A stretch of DNA of 30,927 nt from Labyrinthula sp. Ha (taxonomy: Eukaryota; Sar; Bigyra; Labyrinthulida; Labyrinthulaceae): contig JAALGZ010000106.1 of the NCBI GenBank assembly GCA_015227615.1, positions 1 to 30,927 on the forward strand, read 5' to 3'. Below the pieces are notes generated by a model that saw nothing but the letters and a program-made list of their open reading frames with translations, did not search any database and had not been told where the DNA came from. Positions within the stretch are counted from its first letter, which is position 1. Every line of letters starts with the position of its first letter. Shown here in pieces: positions 1 to 12,220 of this stretch. The translations under genes and the position numbers were made by a program.

Positions 1-1190
1 AATATAAATAGTTTTTGCAAAACTTTGTAAAGAACAGGTGGTCCATTGTGTTGCTCAATCAATTAATAGAGCTGGCTAGCCTGTTTAGGTGAAAAACCCT
101 GAAAACAAAAACCCTAGATAACAATTTCTTAAAAACCCCCGTCCCTAATTCAGATGAATATTTTCTTGAAAATTTACTATATATTCTTACTTAATTCAAC
201 AATTTTTTCCCAGAATACATTACTCATTTGCCTCGATGTTTTCAATGAGTTATCAACGGTTGGAGAAGTAAATTATATACATGTAACAATAAAGAATGCT
301 AAATTCCTTGTTCATTTATTCAAAAAATCTATCTATTCTGTAGAAAGCGATTGAAGATATTTTATAGGAAAAAGACCAATTTCTGACAGGTTTGTTGTAC
401 TAGTGAAATACTACATTGAAGAACCTGTGACTTAAAGAGATGAAGTAGAAAACAATAAAAATTTGGCCTGATGCACACTCACGCGAAACTGTTGTGTAAT
501 ATATATGTGACCGAATCTCTTCTCAAGATACAATTAAAGGGAAAATAGGAATAGTGAAAGTCAGGTATTCTTGTAGTTATAGCTAAGAACGGGTGATCTG
601 ATTCTCTTTATGTTAAGAATAAACATGGCCTAAAATACTCTTCTTAAATTGAACTTTATATCAAGCACGTTGTTAATAATACATCAATTCTCGCGAAACA
701 ATGCTTCAATACTCGAATATTGCTTAAATTCATTTATAGTAATTGCTTTTTTCTTTTAGATACTCATTTAATAATAATACTCTGCTCACACCGTTAACCA
801 CAGCATCATACTACGCAACACTCCTATCCAATGTTACAAGGAAAAAACAATTCGGACACAGCAATTGTACTTATTCTTGACATCTCAACACTAATAATAA
901 ATAGTCCACGAAACGCCCTTCACAATAAAGTCTCTTCAGGGTTACAGGGTTGACGAATAAACTGAAGATAGTAAAACTGGGTGAGTTTTAGTCTTTGTTG
1001 CCAAAATAACTGATAGCTTCTAATACATCTACTTAATAATGTTCTGATACCTATTTAAGAGCATACACAAATCTAAATCTCCGCTCTAGTTTCTACCATT
1101 ATTTCCTTATCCGCTTCCTTTTCCCCCTCCGGAGTTTATACTGCTTTTTTGTATAGAGGATATGTACTGAAACAAAGTAGGTAAAACATT
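1..1190. other. Gene-poor AT-rich DNA
   Basis: No reading frame here has convincing protein character on either strand. The longest open stretches are short, rich in Phe, Ile, Asn and Lys, and look like chance frames in AT-rich DNA. No RNA gene or clear repeat was recognised. Confidence 0.6.
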
Positions 1191-3187
1191 TCAGAATCTA
1201 GAGCAGAAAACATGCAAGGGAAATGGAAGGGATGGATAAACCCACATAAATATATTAATAACCCCCTTCTTGTCATCTACTGCAACTGCAGAATAATTTA
1301 GAGGTGTACTTGCTACTAGTAAAGCTAAAAAACTTAACAGGCCACCGAAAAAACAAGAACACAAGAAGCAAATAAAATTAGTTCCACTGAAAGTATTTGT
1401 AGAAACCAAAGAGCGCCCAGCAATAAAGAAGCTCAATAAAAAACAAGGCCATGTACAAATATAGCTTTTGCACTCTTTAATATTTCCTTATCGGCCTCAT
1501 CATCTCGGCAAGCTTCATTTAACTGTAGATAAACAAAATCTATAACTTACAACCTTGCTCTAAGTATCATTTGTTGTATAGTCAACACATTCTGAAAAGC
1601 TCCATTCAGAAACAAAGCAGAGAATAATTGTGGACACTCTGACATAGAGAGGTCAGCAAAGAAACAGGCAGTATAAAGTTCTTCTAATTGACTAAGCAAC
1701 TCTGCTGCGGGATTACCAGCACTCCTTGCTAAATTTGCAGAATAGTCAAGAAATTCTACATAGTTGCAAGCTGGATCATGAGTACTACCAGTTATGGTGC
1801 TAACAATGTTACACGGAAGGTAATTGTCCCCCATATTCTCTGAAAGCGACTGACTCAACAAACCGGATAATAGGGACAACATCATAGACATTTTTGCGAG
1901 TCTTCCAGTAAGGCTAATTAAGGTAAAGTATATAGTATCAAGCAAGCTTAATTCTTCCCTATATGCAGAGAGATCTTCAACTAGTGATCGCGTAACAATT
2001 GATCCTATGAATGCAAGATATGTAGCGCTGGAGTTATAACTTGAAACCAATGAACAAATACCCTCTTCCTAAATAGTAGGAACACCGCTAAATTGTTCTC
2101 TATCAACAACCTCCAAAGCACCACTAAATTTTACGAATAAACATTCTTGAACCGTAAGAGCTTCATATCCATATCCGAACGGAAGTGCAGTGTACACCAT
2201 TTGAACAGAAGAAAGGTGAAGAAACGTGTTTGGTCCAAAGATTAGGCAAGTGTATTCAGAATTAGTTAGTACCTCTTCTAACTTCTCAGTATCATTAAAA
2301 TTTGAAAAAGTACTCGAAGAAGGTGTACAGAAATTATTCCCTACAACTTTTATAGCAGCATCTCCAATAAATGTAAATAAAAGGGTTCCAACTGGTGATG
2401 TTTTTGGGGTTATTATTCTAGTGCTAACATCAGGAACAACTTCAACGAGATTTGCTTCTGCCGAATGACCATAGATTAACTGAGGAAGTGCATGCAAGGA
2501 GGATTGCACCTGCGAAAATACTTCTGTCGCGGCTTCATTTACATCTTCTAAGTACTGACTGTATGAGTCAAATTCCATTTCATCAACTGGTTCTAACGCT
2601 GGTCCAAGAAGCGCAGAAGCGGTAGATGCTAAGTCTCCGCGGCCGGATAAGCTCTCATTTGATAGAGAAAAAATACCAACATCTAGGCTAGAATGAACAG
2701 CAAATAGAAGAGGGAATCTAATTATACCACCTTTCTTCTCAGCAGGTAGACCATTCTCTTCTAATTGCGCTTGATTTAAGTTAACTGGACCATAAGCTGT
2801 TGTGAAAACTCCAAGCATGGCAATAACTTTTTTCCTTTACCTTTTCATATTCATATGATGCAACTCCTAGATCATTAGTTGCTAATTTTGCCACTACTTA
2901 ATCCTCGGACACAGCTTGAGCAATTCCAAGGGTAAATACCGTCAAGGATATAACAACAGCCACAGCAGCTGCATAATAATACTTCAATTGTTTGTTCATA
3001 TAGGTTTTGGCTTGATTGTTCCATATGTTCTTATTGTGTTTGAAATTGAGAAAAGCACCCCAACAGCTGAGAATTTCTCTTCATTTTCTCTAACGGGAAC
3101 ATCTATTGCGAATTTAATAAAATTTTCGATACAGTCAGAATTTATTCTTTGTTGAATATTCTTCAAGAACCACTCAACGGATAAATT
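1191..3187 (-). pseudogene. Decayed membrane-anchored ectodomain protein gene
   Basis: Read on the minus strand, several adjacent stretches look strongly protein-like but do not join. First comes an ATG-less piece of about 60 residues (3187-2999). An ATG at 2999 then starts a basic MNKQLKYYY followed by a membrane helix rich in Ala, Val and Leu and a short tail. Next is a long ectodomain-like part of about 249 codons (2818-2069), then about 167 codons (2050-1547) in the same frame after a single TAG. Near 1480-1320 are hydrophobic segments that could be a C-terminal membrane anchor. Breaks seen are stop codons after VSED, PTI and ARL, a frame change just upstream of 2818, and another near 1450. 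I tested 28-31 nt GT-AG introns at the ARL stop and none restored the frame. N-terminal anchor, large ectodomain and C-terminal anchor suggest a receptor-like protein. A resemblance of the 1547-2050 part to NIT-type helical sensor domains is weak. Family not recognised; an intron-rich live gene is less likely. Confidence 0.5.
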
Positions 3188-3383
3188 TCAGTTTAATTGT
3201 AATTAAAAAAAATTGTTTTATGAAAATGTTCCAGCACTTGTCCGTTTAACGTTGGGATAGGTTCCTGCAGAAAAAAAACGAATAAGTTCTTTTTTTACTC
3301 CAGAATAGGATTCTCCTCAATACCATTGGCCAAAATTTTAATCGCCAAAAAAATTATTAAAAAATAAATCAACAAAATTCAAA

Positions 3384-3777
3384 ATGGATAATCCAAATCA
3401 TGATAGTTACATCACAAAAGACACCGAAAGACCCAGTTATCAAGAAAAAACATTTCAAGATGATATTAAAAGACAAAGGGAAGGTTTAAGGATGGTTATG
3501 CTATCGCTTTCAATAAAAGAATCATATGATTCTTAAAGAGCGAACAAACACAGAGTCAAAATCAAGCTGCAGATATTATGAACAAGATTATATGAAAGAT
3601 AACACGAACGAAAGACTAAAGGTACATTTTTTTGTATTTAGCTGCTTCTACTCAGAGGACTGTTATTTTATGTGTTCAAAGAAGCATCAGAAAGATTTGT
3701 TTCTTGGATGTAGATGAGCTGCATGGAATAGGATTGAAGAAAGAAAGTTTTTATTCAACTGGTTGGGACGTTGGGCA
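3384..3777 (+). pseudogene. Possible small gene or gene remnant, unidentified
   Basis: An ATG at 3384 opens a hydrophilic frame of 50 codons (starting MDNPNHDSY, ending at TAA 3534-3536) with protein-like, Gln/Lys/Asp-rich composition. Just after it, a neighbouring frame continues with similar composition (SEQTQSQNQAADIMNKII). Further on, around 3632-3776, a third frame reads smoothly into a stop. The pieces could be exons or a broken gene, but no GT-AG pair of 30-33 nt, the size seen elsewhere in this window, joins them cleanly. No homology was recognised. Confidence 0.2.
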
Positions 3778-3869
3778 TAAGCTTTATTCTGGATAAACTC
3801 TTTTCCCTATTCCAGAAAACCCTTGAAGAATTATGTGTTTAAAAAAAAACAAAAATGAAAATTTTAAGA

Positions 3870-4240
3870 TTCAAGAATTTAATTCTTAAAAAGTAGTTCA
3901 AAAAAACTAAAAGGATCAGGGTTCAAGGTTCAATGTCTATATATTAATAAAAAAAGGGAACGGTTTCAAGGATCAGATAGACTGAATAGTAATGAAAATG
4001 CAGTTGAGAGCCCAATTCTCTTCTGCATGGTTGGGTAGTAGTGTTCAGCTTATATTCAAAGAAAAAAGTCAAGGTTCGGATTTGTATTCAAGGTTCTTGG
4101 AGCAAGATTAATATTCAAAAAAGGGAGGGAGTTTGGGTTCAAGGATTTGTATTCAAAGATCAAGATTTATGTTCAAGAAAAGTAAAGTGTTCAAGGATTT
4201 ATTCTTAGAGAAACATTTCAAAAAAAGGAAAGGGTTAAAC
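3870..4240. repeat. TTCAAG-rich degenerate low-complexity tract
   Basis: The hexamer TTCAAG occurs about seven times here, often as GTTCAAGGATT or GTATTCAAGG, interspersed with TTCAAA variants and purine-rich runs. Copies are irregularly spaced, so this is a decayed simple repeat and not a clean satellite. It abuts the 3' end of the Mutator-like transposase remnant, so it may be part of that element's non-coding end. I found no matching inverted copy beyond 6351. Confidence 0.45.
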
Positions 4241-4255
4241 AATGAATTACTTTTT

Positions 4256-6351
4256 TTACTCATCTGTGAGAAAAGTGGTCTGTGAGAAGCCCAGAGGCAA
4301 AGCGACGTTTTCTCCGTTCCCCTTCCTTCCTTTGATCCTCTTCCTTTGTGACTCAAACATAATCCCACTTTCTTCAGAAACCTCATCCACATCCCCAAAG
4401 TCTCCATCTGGGTTCTCCCTTAGTGCAGCGGTCATCTTGAAGCCTGCTGCATAGCTTTTCTTCCAGCTCTCGTTGCTGCTTTTCGCCTCTTTACAGAGCG
4501 CTTTGCATGCAGTGAGGAGCTTGGAATATTTAGCTTCCGGCTTTATTGGGATGTAAGCTGTGTTCACAGGTGGAGCTCTCACCTTGAACTCAATACACCC
4601 ACGTGGGCCATCGACTTCTCGCCCCATTTCCCTTAATGCTTGCTTGAACAGAGGATGCTCCTGATACCTCCACCTCTCTGGAAGATGATCTATGCACATG
4701 TATTGGATCCTTTTACGATCACTATACCGTGCATAGTGACGACATAGAAAATAAAGATTGGTCCATGTTTCACAAGTACATAGTTGAAGTTTTACCCCTT
4801 CCCTTTCAACAACCTCGAACACATGATTCATCCTTATTCTCATGTTTGAATCACTGACAATGGACTTTCTTGAACTCAACTCTTCAACAATCCAGCACGC
4901 TCCAATCAACTTCAACTCTTTTGTGAACATTTCATCAGCTTCCTTTGAAAAATCTTTATCCTCCCTAATCAAAAACCTTAATTTTTTTCAAAGTTGTCTC
5001 CATGTACTTATCCACATTATTCTCGTGGTAAGTCACAACCTCATCAAGGGTCCAGGTTTTAAGAGTACTTTTTAAAGAACCATTCCATTTGATGGCTGAG
5101 TGAAATGATTCAACCCTCTGAGTAGCGCTGTGAGAGAACGTTGGAAGTTTTCTCGTCATTTCCCAACACACTTTGTTTTTTTTCCTTAATTTTTTTTAGG
5201 GCAACTTGCTGTACTTCTTCAGGATATTCAACCAACATGTTTTCAATAAGCTGATCAAGATTTTTCTCTTCTGAAAAGATTCCAGTGAGAACATCCCCCA
5301 AGCTGCTTGTAAATTTTATTTTTCTCATCCCTTTTAGGCCAGATGTTGATGAGTTCAAGTTCGCAAGAAAGTGTTTCCTGCAAAGAACATGAGGCGCCCC
5401 CACTTTCTCAACAGCTGCTTCCAGTGCTTTACTCCCATCGGTCATGATGACTTTCGCATCCTGAAGACCCAGAAGTTTCAGCCCTTTCACAACATCTTTA
5501 ATGGACTCGCTTTCCATCATTGAGCACCCGAAATTTATTGTTTTACGGAAGCAATCGATTCCGCAAGGGAACATTACCACCAACCGATATCTACTCATTC
5601 CATGGGCAGTATCCATTTGAACACTATCCCCGTACAGACCTTTTAATTCATGTTGTAGGTGTTCTTGAAAACAAAGTTCATTTAGAATAGCTTTGCCTTC
5701 TTTGGGATAATCCCAATTTAGATCAAATGTTCCTCCATGTTCTAGGCATCCTTTGCCAGACGTAATTAATTTCTTAATATTATCATCTTCGCATAATGTC
5801 AACACCTTCTTTGGCCTTTTTTATGATTCTTTATACTAGCTGCTTGTCCAATAATGTGTCTAGAAAATTACGATGAAGAGCATCGTCTGCTACTGCATTT
5901 CCACTGTCGGCAACCCCTATGTGTTTAATCATTTTTAATTCTTCTGTAGTTAACTCTTGGGTATATTTTCAGTCTTTCCAAGAGCTTTCACCTCATGGTT
6001 CCCGTCATTTTCATTAATTACGACAAAAATGTATTCAGAAGTATCAGAGTTAAGCTTAATGTTAACTTCAAACGAGCAATTCTTCTCTGAACTACAGTTA
6101 AGTTTGCTTCTTTTCAGTTTTTTAATGTTCCAATTCAACTTTGTATAGCTGATTACCTCATCAAAGCAGTGAGAAGCACGAATTTTCCACTTAAAGCGAC
6201 CACTGGCAAGTCTACTGACCACTTCCAGCATTTCTTCTGAAGTAGAATACGTTGCTGCAGTCCATTTTCCTAGTATTTCTGATTGACTTTGTTGTTCAGG
6301 GTCTAGAACCTCTGGTTTGAGGCTTGTCCCTTTCGTTTCGTCTTTTTGCAT
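4256..6351 (-). mobile_element. Degraded Mutator-like (MULE) DNA transposon, transposase region
   Basis: The minus strand carries the remains of one MULE-type transposase in four open pieces, 6351-5950, 5805-5110, 5171-4965 and 4972-4256. The first piece resembles the N-terminal DNA-binding part of FAR1/MULE proteins. The second holds the DDE core: Asp in MDTAHGMSRY (residue 65), Asp in MTDGSKALEAAVEKV (residue 113) and the CRKH motif (residues 132-135). The third begins with TQRVESFHSAIK, whose Glu is the expected third acidic residue. The fourth has a SWIM zinc finger (CTC then CRH, about 4780-4735). The pieces lie in conserved order but are interrupted by at least three frame changes and stops, the last two next to homopolymer A runs. 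Terminal inverted repeats and a target-site duplication were not found, so the true ends are unknown. The cut-and-paste transposase is inferred to be inactive. Confidence 0.85.
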
Positions 6352-8080
6352 AGTTTTTGTTCGTAATTTTGTTTTGAAATTCGCCCATAATATTTATGTC
6401 TGCCCTCTTAAGATTTTTTCTATGGGAAACCACGATTCTGTGCATTGGTTACTCAGGTGAATTATGATGAAAAAATTTGAGAAATCGATCTGACATATCA
6501 GATTGCCTGGAGTATCTGACTCCGGCGTCAAACATGCGATCCCAGGAAGACTCCTTGGGAAGCATAGCAATTAACCGTTAATTGTACCATATTCCTTTGG
6601 GAGATGGCCAACTAGCCTATGATTTGCATGTTGACTAAGAGAAATTAACGAAAAGAAAAGATATGAGAGCAACTAACCAAGTTTATGAAGCATAGCTTTC
6701 CCAGGACGTCCATGTTGTAAAATTTAGGCTAAAATTCATGAGCTTAGTTGCAACTGTCAACAGAACCACTACATATTGTCATCTGCATGTACGAATCTCC
6801 TAAGTGATGAGTCTGTCTGGCTTTAATCTTCTTTTTATAAATATTAACACTTGATAAATTAAGATGTGGGAAAGTTTTTCTAAATTGCTCTGTATCTTCT
6901 ATGTATTCGTAGTCAACTTAAGACTTAGTAATGCAACATGGAGCTATAAATATTCCATTAAACTACCAAAATACAAACTCGGGGTTATAGAAAAGAAAAA
7001 AGATAAGACTGAATTCTGCATTGGATGGCTCTTTTTTTATGTTATGTTTCCTTGGGAAGCACCATGAAGATATTCCAACAAATTTAGATGAGTTTAATAG
7101 GTAGATTGAACACTATATTCAGTTATCTGAATTTTGGGCTAGAGACTACTAGTGGAAGGTATTCTTGTATTTTATTTAACCTATATTTATGTATTGTTCT
7201 TTTGATACCGGATGCAATGAATTTTTGAGGTTAATTATTTGCCTTCCATTTGTTAAAAGATTATCGTCTTTTAATTTGATTTTCTAAAGTGTAGATTTGA
7301 ATACTAAATTCTTAACGGTTATAATTTCAAAGACCTTAAATCTGCTGCAAAACTTGATTTGAATTATTTGAAGTGTTTTTTCTCTATTTTGTTATATATA
7401 GAGTTTCTCGCTGTACTCTTTTATGGGTGATATCTTTTAAAATATTTTATTCAGAACAGTTTTAAAAAGTTTAAGTAGTGATACCTAGTATCATTATTTA
7501 GATCATAAAAAACTCTGAATTTGCAAAATTTTAAAGCCATTATATGGGGATTATCATTAAGCAATGCTATACAAAAGATAAGGTTTATCTTTTCAAAATA
7601 CTTATTATATTGTTTCGGCGATTATGGAGTCAAGTATTCAACTTTTGCTATGAGTCTTGAAATATTCTTATTGTTTGTCCAAGCCATACAAATCATAATA
7701 TATATATTATCCTATTTTCATGTTTATGTTCTGATTTTATGTTCAAAGAATTCTATGTAGAACTTAGTTTTACCACCTTGGAAATAATAAACTGACATCC
7801 TTCATTTATATGTTTAAAGTTTGGGCGAGAAGAGAAATTATTGCAGAGAAAAAATAGTAATTTGAAGGGAATGTTGAAGAATAGGTTACAAAAGCAGTAT
7901 AAATTCAAAGAGAAATAAGGAAAAGTCTCTCTTATTCTTATGGGTTTTTCTAGGGTTTTGGTTCCGTTTTCAGAGAATGAAAGAACTGGAAAAATGTTTC
8001 TATCATGAAAGTTAACCGGAATAGTATCCAACAAGAATCATTATAAAAAAGTATTAGAATATACGTAAATACTTTAAACT
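6352..8080. other. No gene recognised
   Basis: This is AT-rich DNA with only short frames of low-complexity composition on both strands. The 93-codon minus-strand frame at 8034-7753 is rich in Phe and Leu and shows no motif, so it is not called. The part next to 6351 may still belong to the MULE end, but no inverted repeat was seen. Confidence 0.5.
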
Positions 8081-8139
8081 GATAATACACTATCGCCGCT
8101 TGCAAAGTATTACTTAACTGCCCAACGAGAAGAAACACT

Positions 8140-9591
8140 TTGAGTTGTAACTATAATGTTGAAGCTGAAGGTGAATACAATTCAAAATATACTTTAGATT
8201 TTCAATGCGAGTTACTTGCTGGGGCTATATGCCAGGAAAATTTCGCTGAAGAATGTGTTACTTCCCGATCCTCAGGTTTAACAAATCATGATACTTTCAT
8301 ACGTTCCTATGATTTCATGGGCAATATTTTTTTCTGTTCATTGTATATTTATGAAATCAAAAAAATTTATTTCTGTTTTTAGCCTGACAAAAACGAAAAA
8401 TAATGGTCTACTGAGATTTAAATTTTGGGTCTAAAGTATTTTAACAAATGCACCTAAACCATCTGCCTTATTAATTGGAGCTTTATTGAATAGTTTATAA
8501 AGAAAAACTCTTGGCGAGCGCTTAAGGATTTGGGTTTATTCTTAGAGGAGATAATATTCACTTTATCAGGGAATTGATAGATTATTGAAGCTAAAGGAAA
8601 TATATTCAGGTGGAAAATTAGCATATGTTAGATCCACAACAAACGATTAATATTTGACACATTCTGTAGGAAATTAAATATAGCAACTCAGAACTTTGCG
8701 TTCTCCTTTAACCAGCAGAATCTGTTAAATCTGTGTATGTATTATTTTCGGATAATTGTCGTGAAGAATCAAATTACATGAAAGTTGAAAAATTTAAACT
8801 AAAAGCTAGAAAATGCATCTTTTCTGAAGAAGAAATGGCAGAAATGTTAGAAACATATTCCACAGAATGGATTATTACTTATTTCAAAAATATAAGTTTA
8901 TCTAAAAGAAAAAACAATTATCTTTTTTGCACCTTCTTTTTTAGTTCAAGCTATGGGAAGTTTTATTCACGATGAAAATTTTCATCAAATTTTAGAGAAA
9001 ATTAAAAGTATTTTCAAACTATAGAAAATATATTGACACTGGAATTATAAGAAAATATTTATTTGAAGTTTTATTACAACAATATACGAAAAAAGAAAGA
9101 AAATATGTTTATAAGATAGCTTTATATAGTTTAATACTATTTTCAGACCCAAGAGAAAAATGTATTTATTGTTCCAGAATTACTTCTTGAAGGAAAAGAT
9201 TCAAGACTAAGAATGTTTTTGACTTTTGAGTTCATGTTGAAAACAGATGATCGGATTGCAAAAGAGAAGTTCTGGAAATAAATCTATTTTCCTCGAACAC
9301 AAAAAGCTTCAAGTCTGATTTTTATACAATTTTTTCTAGAATAGCTTTTCATTCTAATAAAATGCTTGGTGTATTTCTGATAAAGTAAAAAGAACTTGAT
9401 TATAGATTTATTGGTAAAATAAGTACTAGTTCTCCTGTATGTTTTATACAGCAGTTAGTTAAAGAGCGCAATATGAGTGAAAAGGAAGTGGAAGAACCTT
9501 TTCACGAAGCCACAGGGCACAAAAGTGACTTAGAAAACAAGATGGATGAGTTTTTTAAGAATAGTGGCAATGACATTTCATTGTATATGTG
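8140..9591 (+). pseudogene. Chain of coding-like fragments, unidentified decayed or intron-rich gene
   Basis: Several plus-strand stretches have convincing amino-acid composition but lie in different frames. They are 8140-8340 (CELLAGAICQENFAEECVTS), a short one around 8500-8570 (SWRALKDLGLFLEEIIF), 8733-8920 (a Lys/Glu-rich piece with FSEEEMAEMLETYSTEWI), 8955-9020 (GSFIHDENFHQILEKIKS), about 9025-9110 (DTGIIRKYLFEVLLQQYTKK), 9144-9281 (VFIVPELLLEGKDSRLRMF) and 9362-9591 (one TAA, then 67 codons ending at TGA). A T-rich stretch ending TTTTCAG precedes the 9144 piece and could be an acceptor site. The fragments keep one strand and appear as an ordered series, so they probably come from one gene. 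I could not assemble a consistent spliced frame and do not recognise a family. Decay is more likely than a live gene. Confidence 0.4.
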
Positions 9592-12000
9592 AGCTGTATA
9601 GTATAAGAAACTAGCTGGAGTAACGATAGAGCCGCCATAGATGGCGCTATTAATTTATTTAAAATAAGAAAATGTAGATAAATTTAATTCGATCCTTATT
9701 TCTGGCACACATTTATTCTAGCGCCTTGTACCCGGGTTTTTAGTAAATGTGAAAACACTTCGCCCTCTTGATTCTATCAGTATGCTGTATTTCTGTGCCC
9801 TAATGCTAAAGATGTAGTATGAGATGCTTAGAAGCTAGTTATAGGTACTGTTTTCTAGGAGTTTCTTTGAAAGGAAGCTTCATTCTACATTCTTCTTCTT
9901 TCGTAGATTTGCCATGCAATATGGGTAGCCATAGAATATTAACTAGCAGTTACACATATGGAAAATTGAAGTAGACTATACTACAGTCCCAGCCACGGTT
10001 TGGTTGTATTGTTTTAGCCGCTTCCAGATAAAAGTCCCAAATTTTTTCTCTACCAAAGAGTAAAATAGAACAAGAGTTACCCCAACGTTTTGGAGTACTG
10101 GCTCTTCCACTCTATAAAGTGAATTCAATATCAAACCATTAGATATGTTCAGCGCACTTAAATTTTGCATGCAATAACATCATCTATGAGATGTCTCGAT
10201 CAATTGCTTAAGCTTAATGGCTAGTTTCTCTAATCCTTTTCTCAACAAGACCAATAAGCAACTAACGTATATTTCTAGATCCATGTTCACGGCCCACGCT
10301 TTTAGGGATGATGATATTGGGACTATTCCCCTTTAAAATTATGTGAACACGAACTTAGGAAACCTTTCGCTCTATTCCCACCATTGTAGCACCAGCAACA
10401 TCTTCTATTTTTAGTTTAATATTGTATGATCTGTTCTGAACTAGGGATGGGTTAGATGCTGGATGTTATTACCTTGTCATCAGAAATCAGAAATATTACA
10501 CTAATTAACTGATTTATGTTAAAATGCTTGTTATCAGAAACTGGTTGTTGGATTTGGATTCTTATTTAATGATCATAATTTTTTTCTAAGTATCATTTCA
10601 CTATCAAAAGACAACCAAAATGACCAGGGAATTATCAGACGCACTCAATCAAAAAAAGGCGGCAGGAGATTTTTCAGTGAATCATTTTTGATTGCCACTG
10701 TAAGTTGAAGATACTCCGTTAGTTCCGGCTAATATACTGATGTCGCTAAATGAACAGTTCAGATTCTTAAAACTCAGGAACCTTCTGTTTTTGTCTATAA
10801 AGTTTATTTAAAGCAGGGAATGTAAAAAATTGCTGAGAATATCAAATAATAATGGCAGAAAAGTACTTAGTATGGTTTGGTGTTTTAGAGCAAGACAGCT
10901 GGCGTGAAGACTTTTAAGTCTAGTTTCCCTATTTATATCATTATGACTTAAGAAGTCTCGGGTACCATTCAAGAGCGTCTAAAAATTAAAGAACTTAGCA
11001 CAATAAAACGGTTTCCAAGAACATTTCACAAATAGTTATAGACTGATTATTGACACCAATTGTAGCTTAATTTCTTAGTGCTTTAGAAAAATGAAATTTA
11101 GACTGGCATTTAGGTCAGGCTAGTAGCAAACCAGCAGGAATGTATTGGGTAGATTTGAAGATGCAAACCTATCAAACCTTAGAAGGAGTGCAAAAAGTTG
11201 AAAGAAATGGTCTAACTTCAAACTGTGGATAATGTCAACTTTTTTCAAGTATATTCTTTTCATCAAACATTCATTAAAACAACCAAGAGTGCTGTAGAAG
11301 TGAGCGTAGTGCCCCAAAAGGTCAAATATAGTTCCCCTACTGTCAGCAACAATGTGTACATTATCAAAATGGAACTGGTACCTGAAATATTACAAAGTTA
11401 AACTTGTTTCATTTGGAAAGGATAGAAGGTGCGCTTAGGTGTCCGTACTCCAGCTATATCTAAAATTTATTTAGTTCATGCTAGCTCTAACTCTATCCTC
11501 TAGTACTAAACATACTATGGTGCACTCTTCTCCACTTGTACTCAAAAATATAAAACCCTTTCTTTCAAGTCTAGTTATATATTTTTAAAACTTTTTGATT
11601 TTTTTTTGTATTCATAATAGTGTTTAGAATATATATCATAGTTTTTTAGGCGTGGTCAAACTGCAACAAAAACACCAATATTCATTCATCTGATTAACGG
11701 ACGAAATTTCTGGAGTGGATTCATTTTCGATACACATTCGCTTAACGTTACGTAATATGTTCCAATTATATCCGGGTATAGTTTAATTATAAAATATTAG
11801 GGAATCGGCATTTTTTTCAAGTTGTCCCTGCGAAAAAGATATCTTGAATATTGATTTTATATATTCTCGTTACTTTCTCGGTTGAATAATTCTTTATATC
11901 GTGATATTACTCTCAATACTGTATTTATTCGTATTTAGTAAAACAATAAGGTGAAAGTTGTACTACTAAAAAACCTTTTCTGCTATTGAGAAAAAAAGAT
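9592..12000. other. No gene recognised
   Basis: Frames here are short and show no motifs. Two minor structures were seen: a 6-bp stem at about 9640-9655 (GCCAT facing ATGGC) and a 10-bp inverted pair, CAATCAAAAA at 10646-10655 with its complement at 10685-10694. Neither has a recognisable role. The last few hundred bases are T-rich and probably contain the promoter region of the gene starting at 12221. Confidence 0.5.
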
Positions 12001-12076
12001 TTTATTTCTCGAGATTTCAAACTTCTCTCTCATTTATTTCTCGAGATTTCAAACTTCTCTCTCATTTATTTCTCGA
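12001..12076 (+). repeat. 32-bp tandem repeat upstream of the prominin-like gene
   Basis: A 32-bp unit beginning TTTATTTCTCGAGATTTC occurs twice exactly (12001-12032 and 12033-12064). A third copy then starts, matching for its first 12 bases. Each full unit contains the palindrome TCTCGAGA and ends in a pyrimidine-rich ACTTCTCTCTCA. The array lies about 145-220 bp before the ATG at 12221, so it is in the promoter or 5' untranslated region. It could be a binding-site cluster or a chance slippage duplication. Confidence 0.85.
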
Positions 12077-12220
12077 CTTGTGCACTTCCAAGATCAACAC
12101 ATCTCATTTTCCCGAATCAAGTGTCCGATAGCCGTTAAGTTACTCAAGAACTTAACATCAATAGAACTGTATTAAAAAGACACAACATCTTCTCATTTGT
12201 TACTTCTAAACAAACCAAAG

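Noticed and set aside
1514-1545. Possible 28-31 nt intron with a GTAAGT donor in the decayed receptor-like gene
   Set aside because: Neither donor choice gives an open frame; both run directly into TAA after joining.
3632-3651. Possible 20-nt intron GTACATTTTTTTG...TTTAG
   Set aside because: Ten nucleotides shorter than the introns supported elsewhere in the window, and the joined frame meets a stop just upstream.
10646-10694. 10-bp inverted pair CAATCAAAAA / TTTTTGATTG as transposon ends
   Set aside because: Separated by only 29 bp with no flanking duplication; expected by chance in AT-rich DNA.
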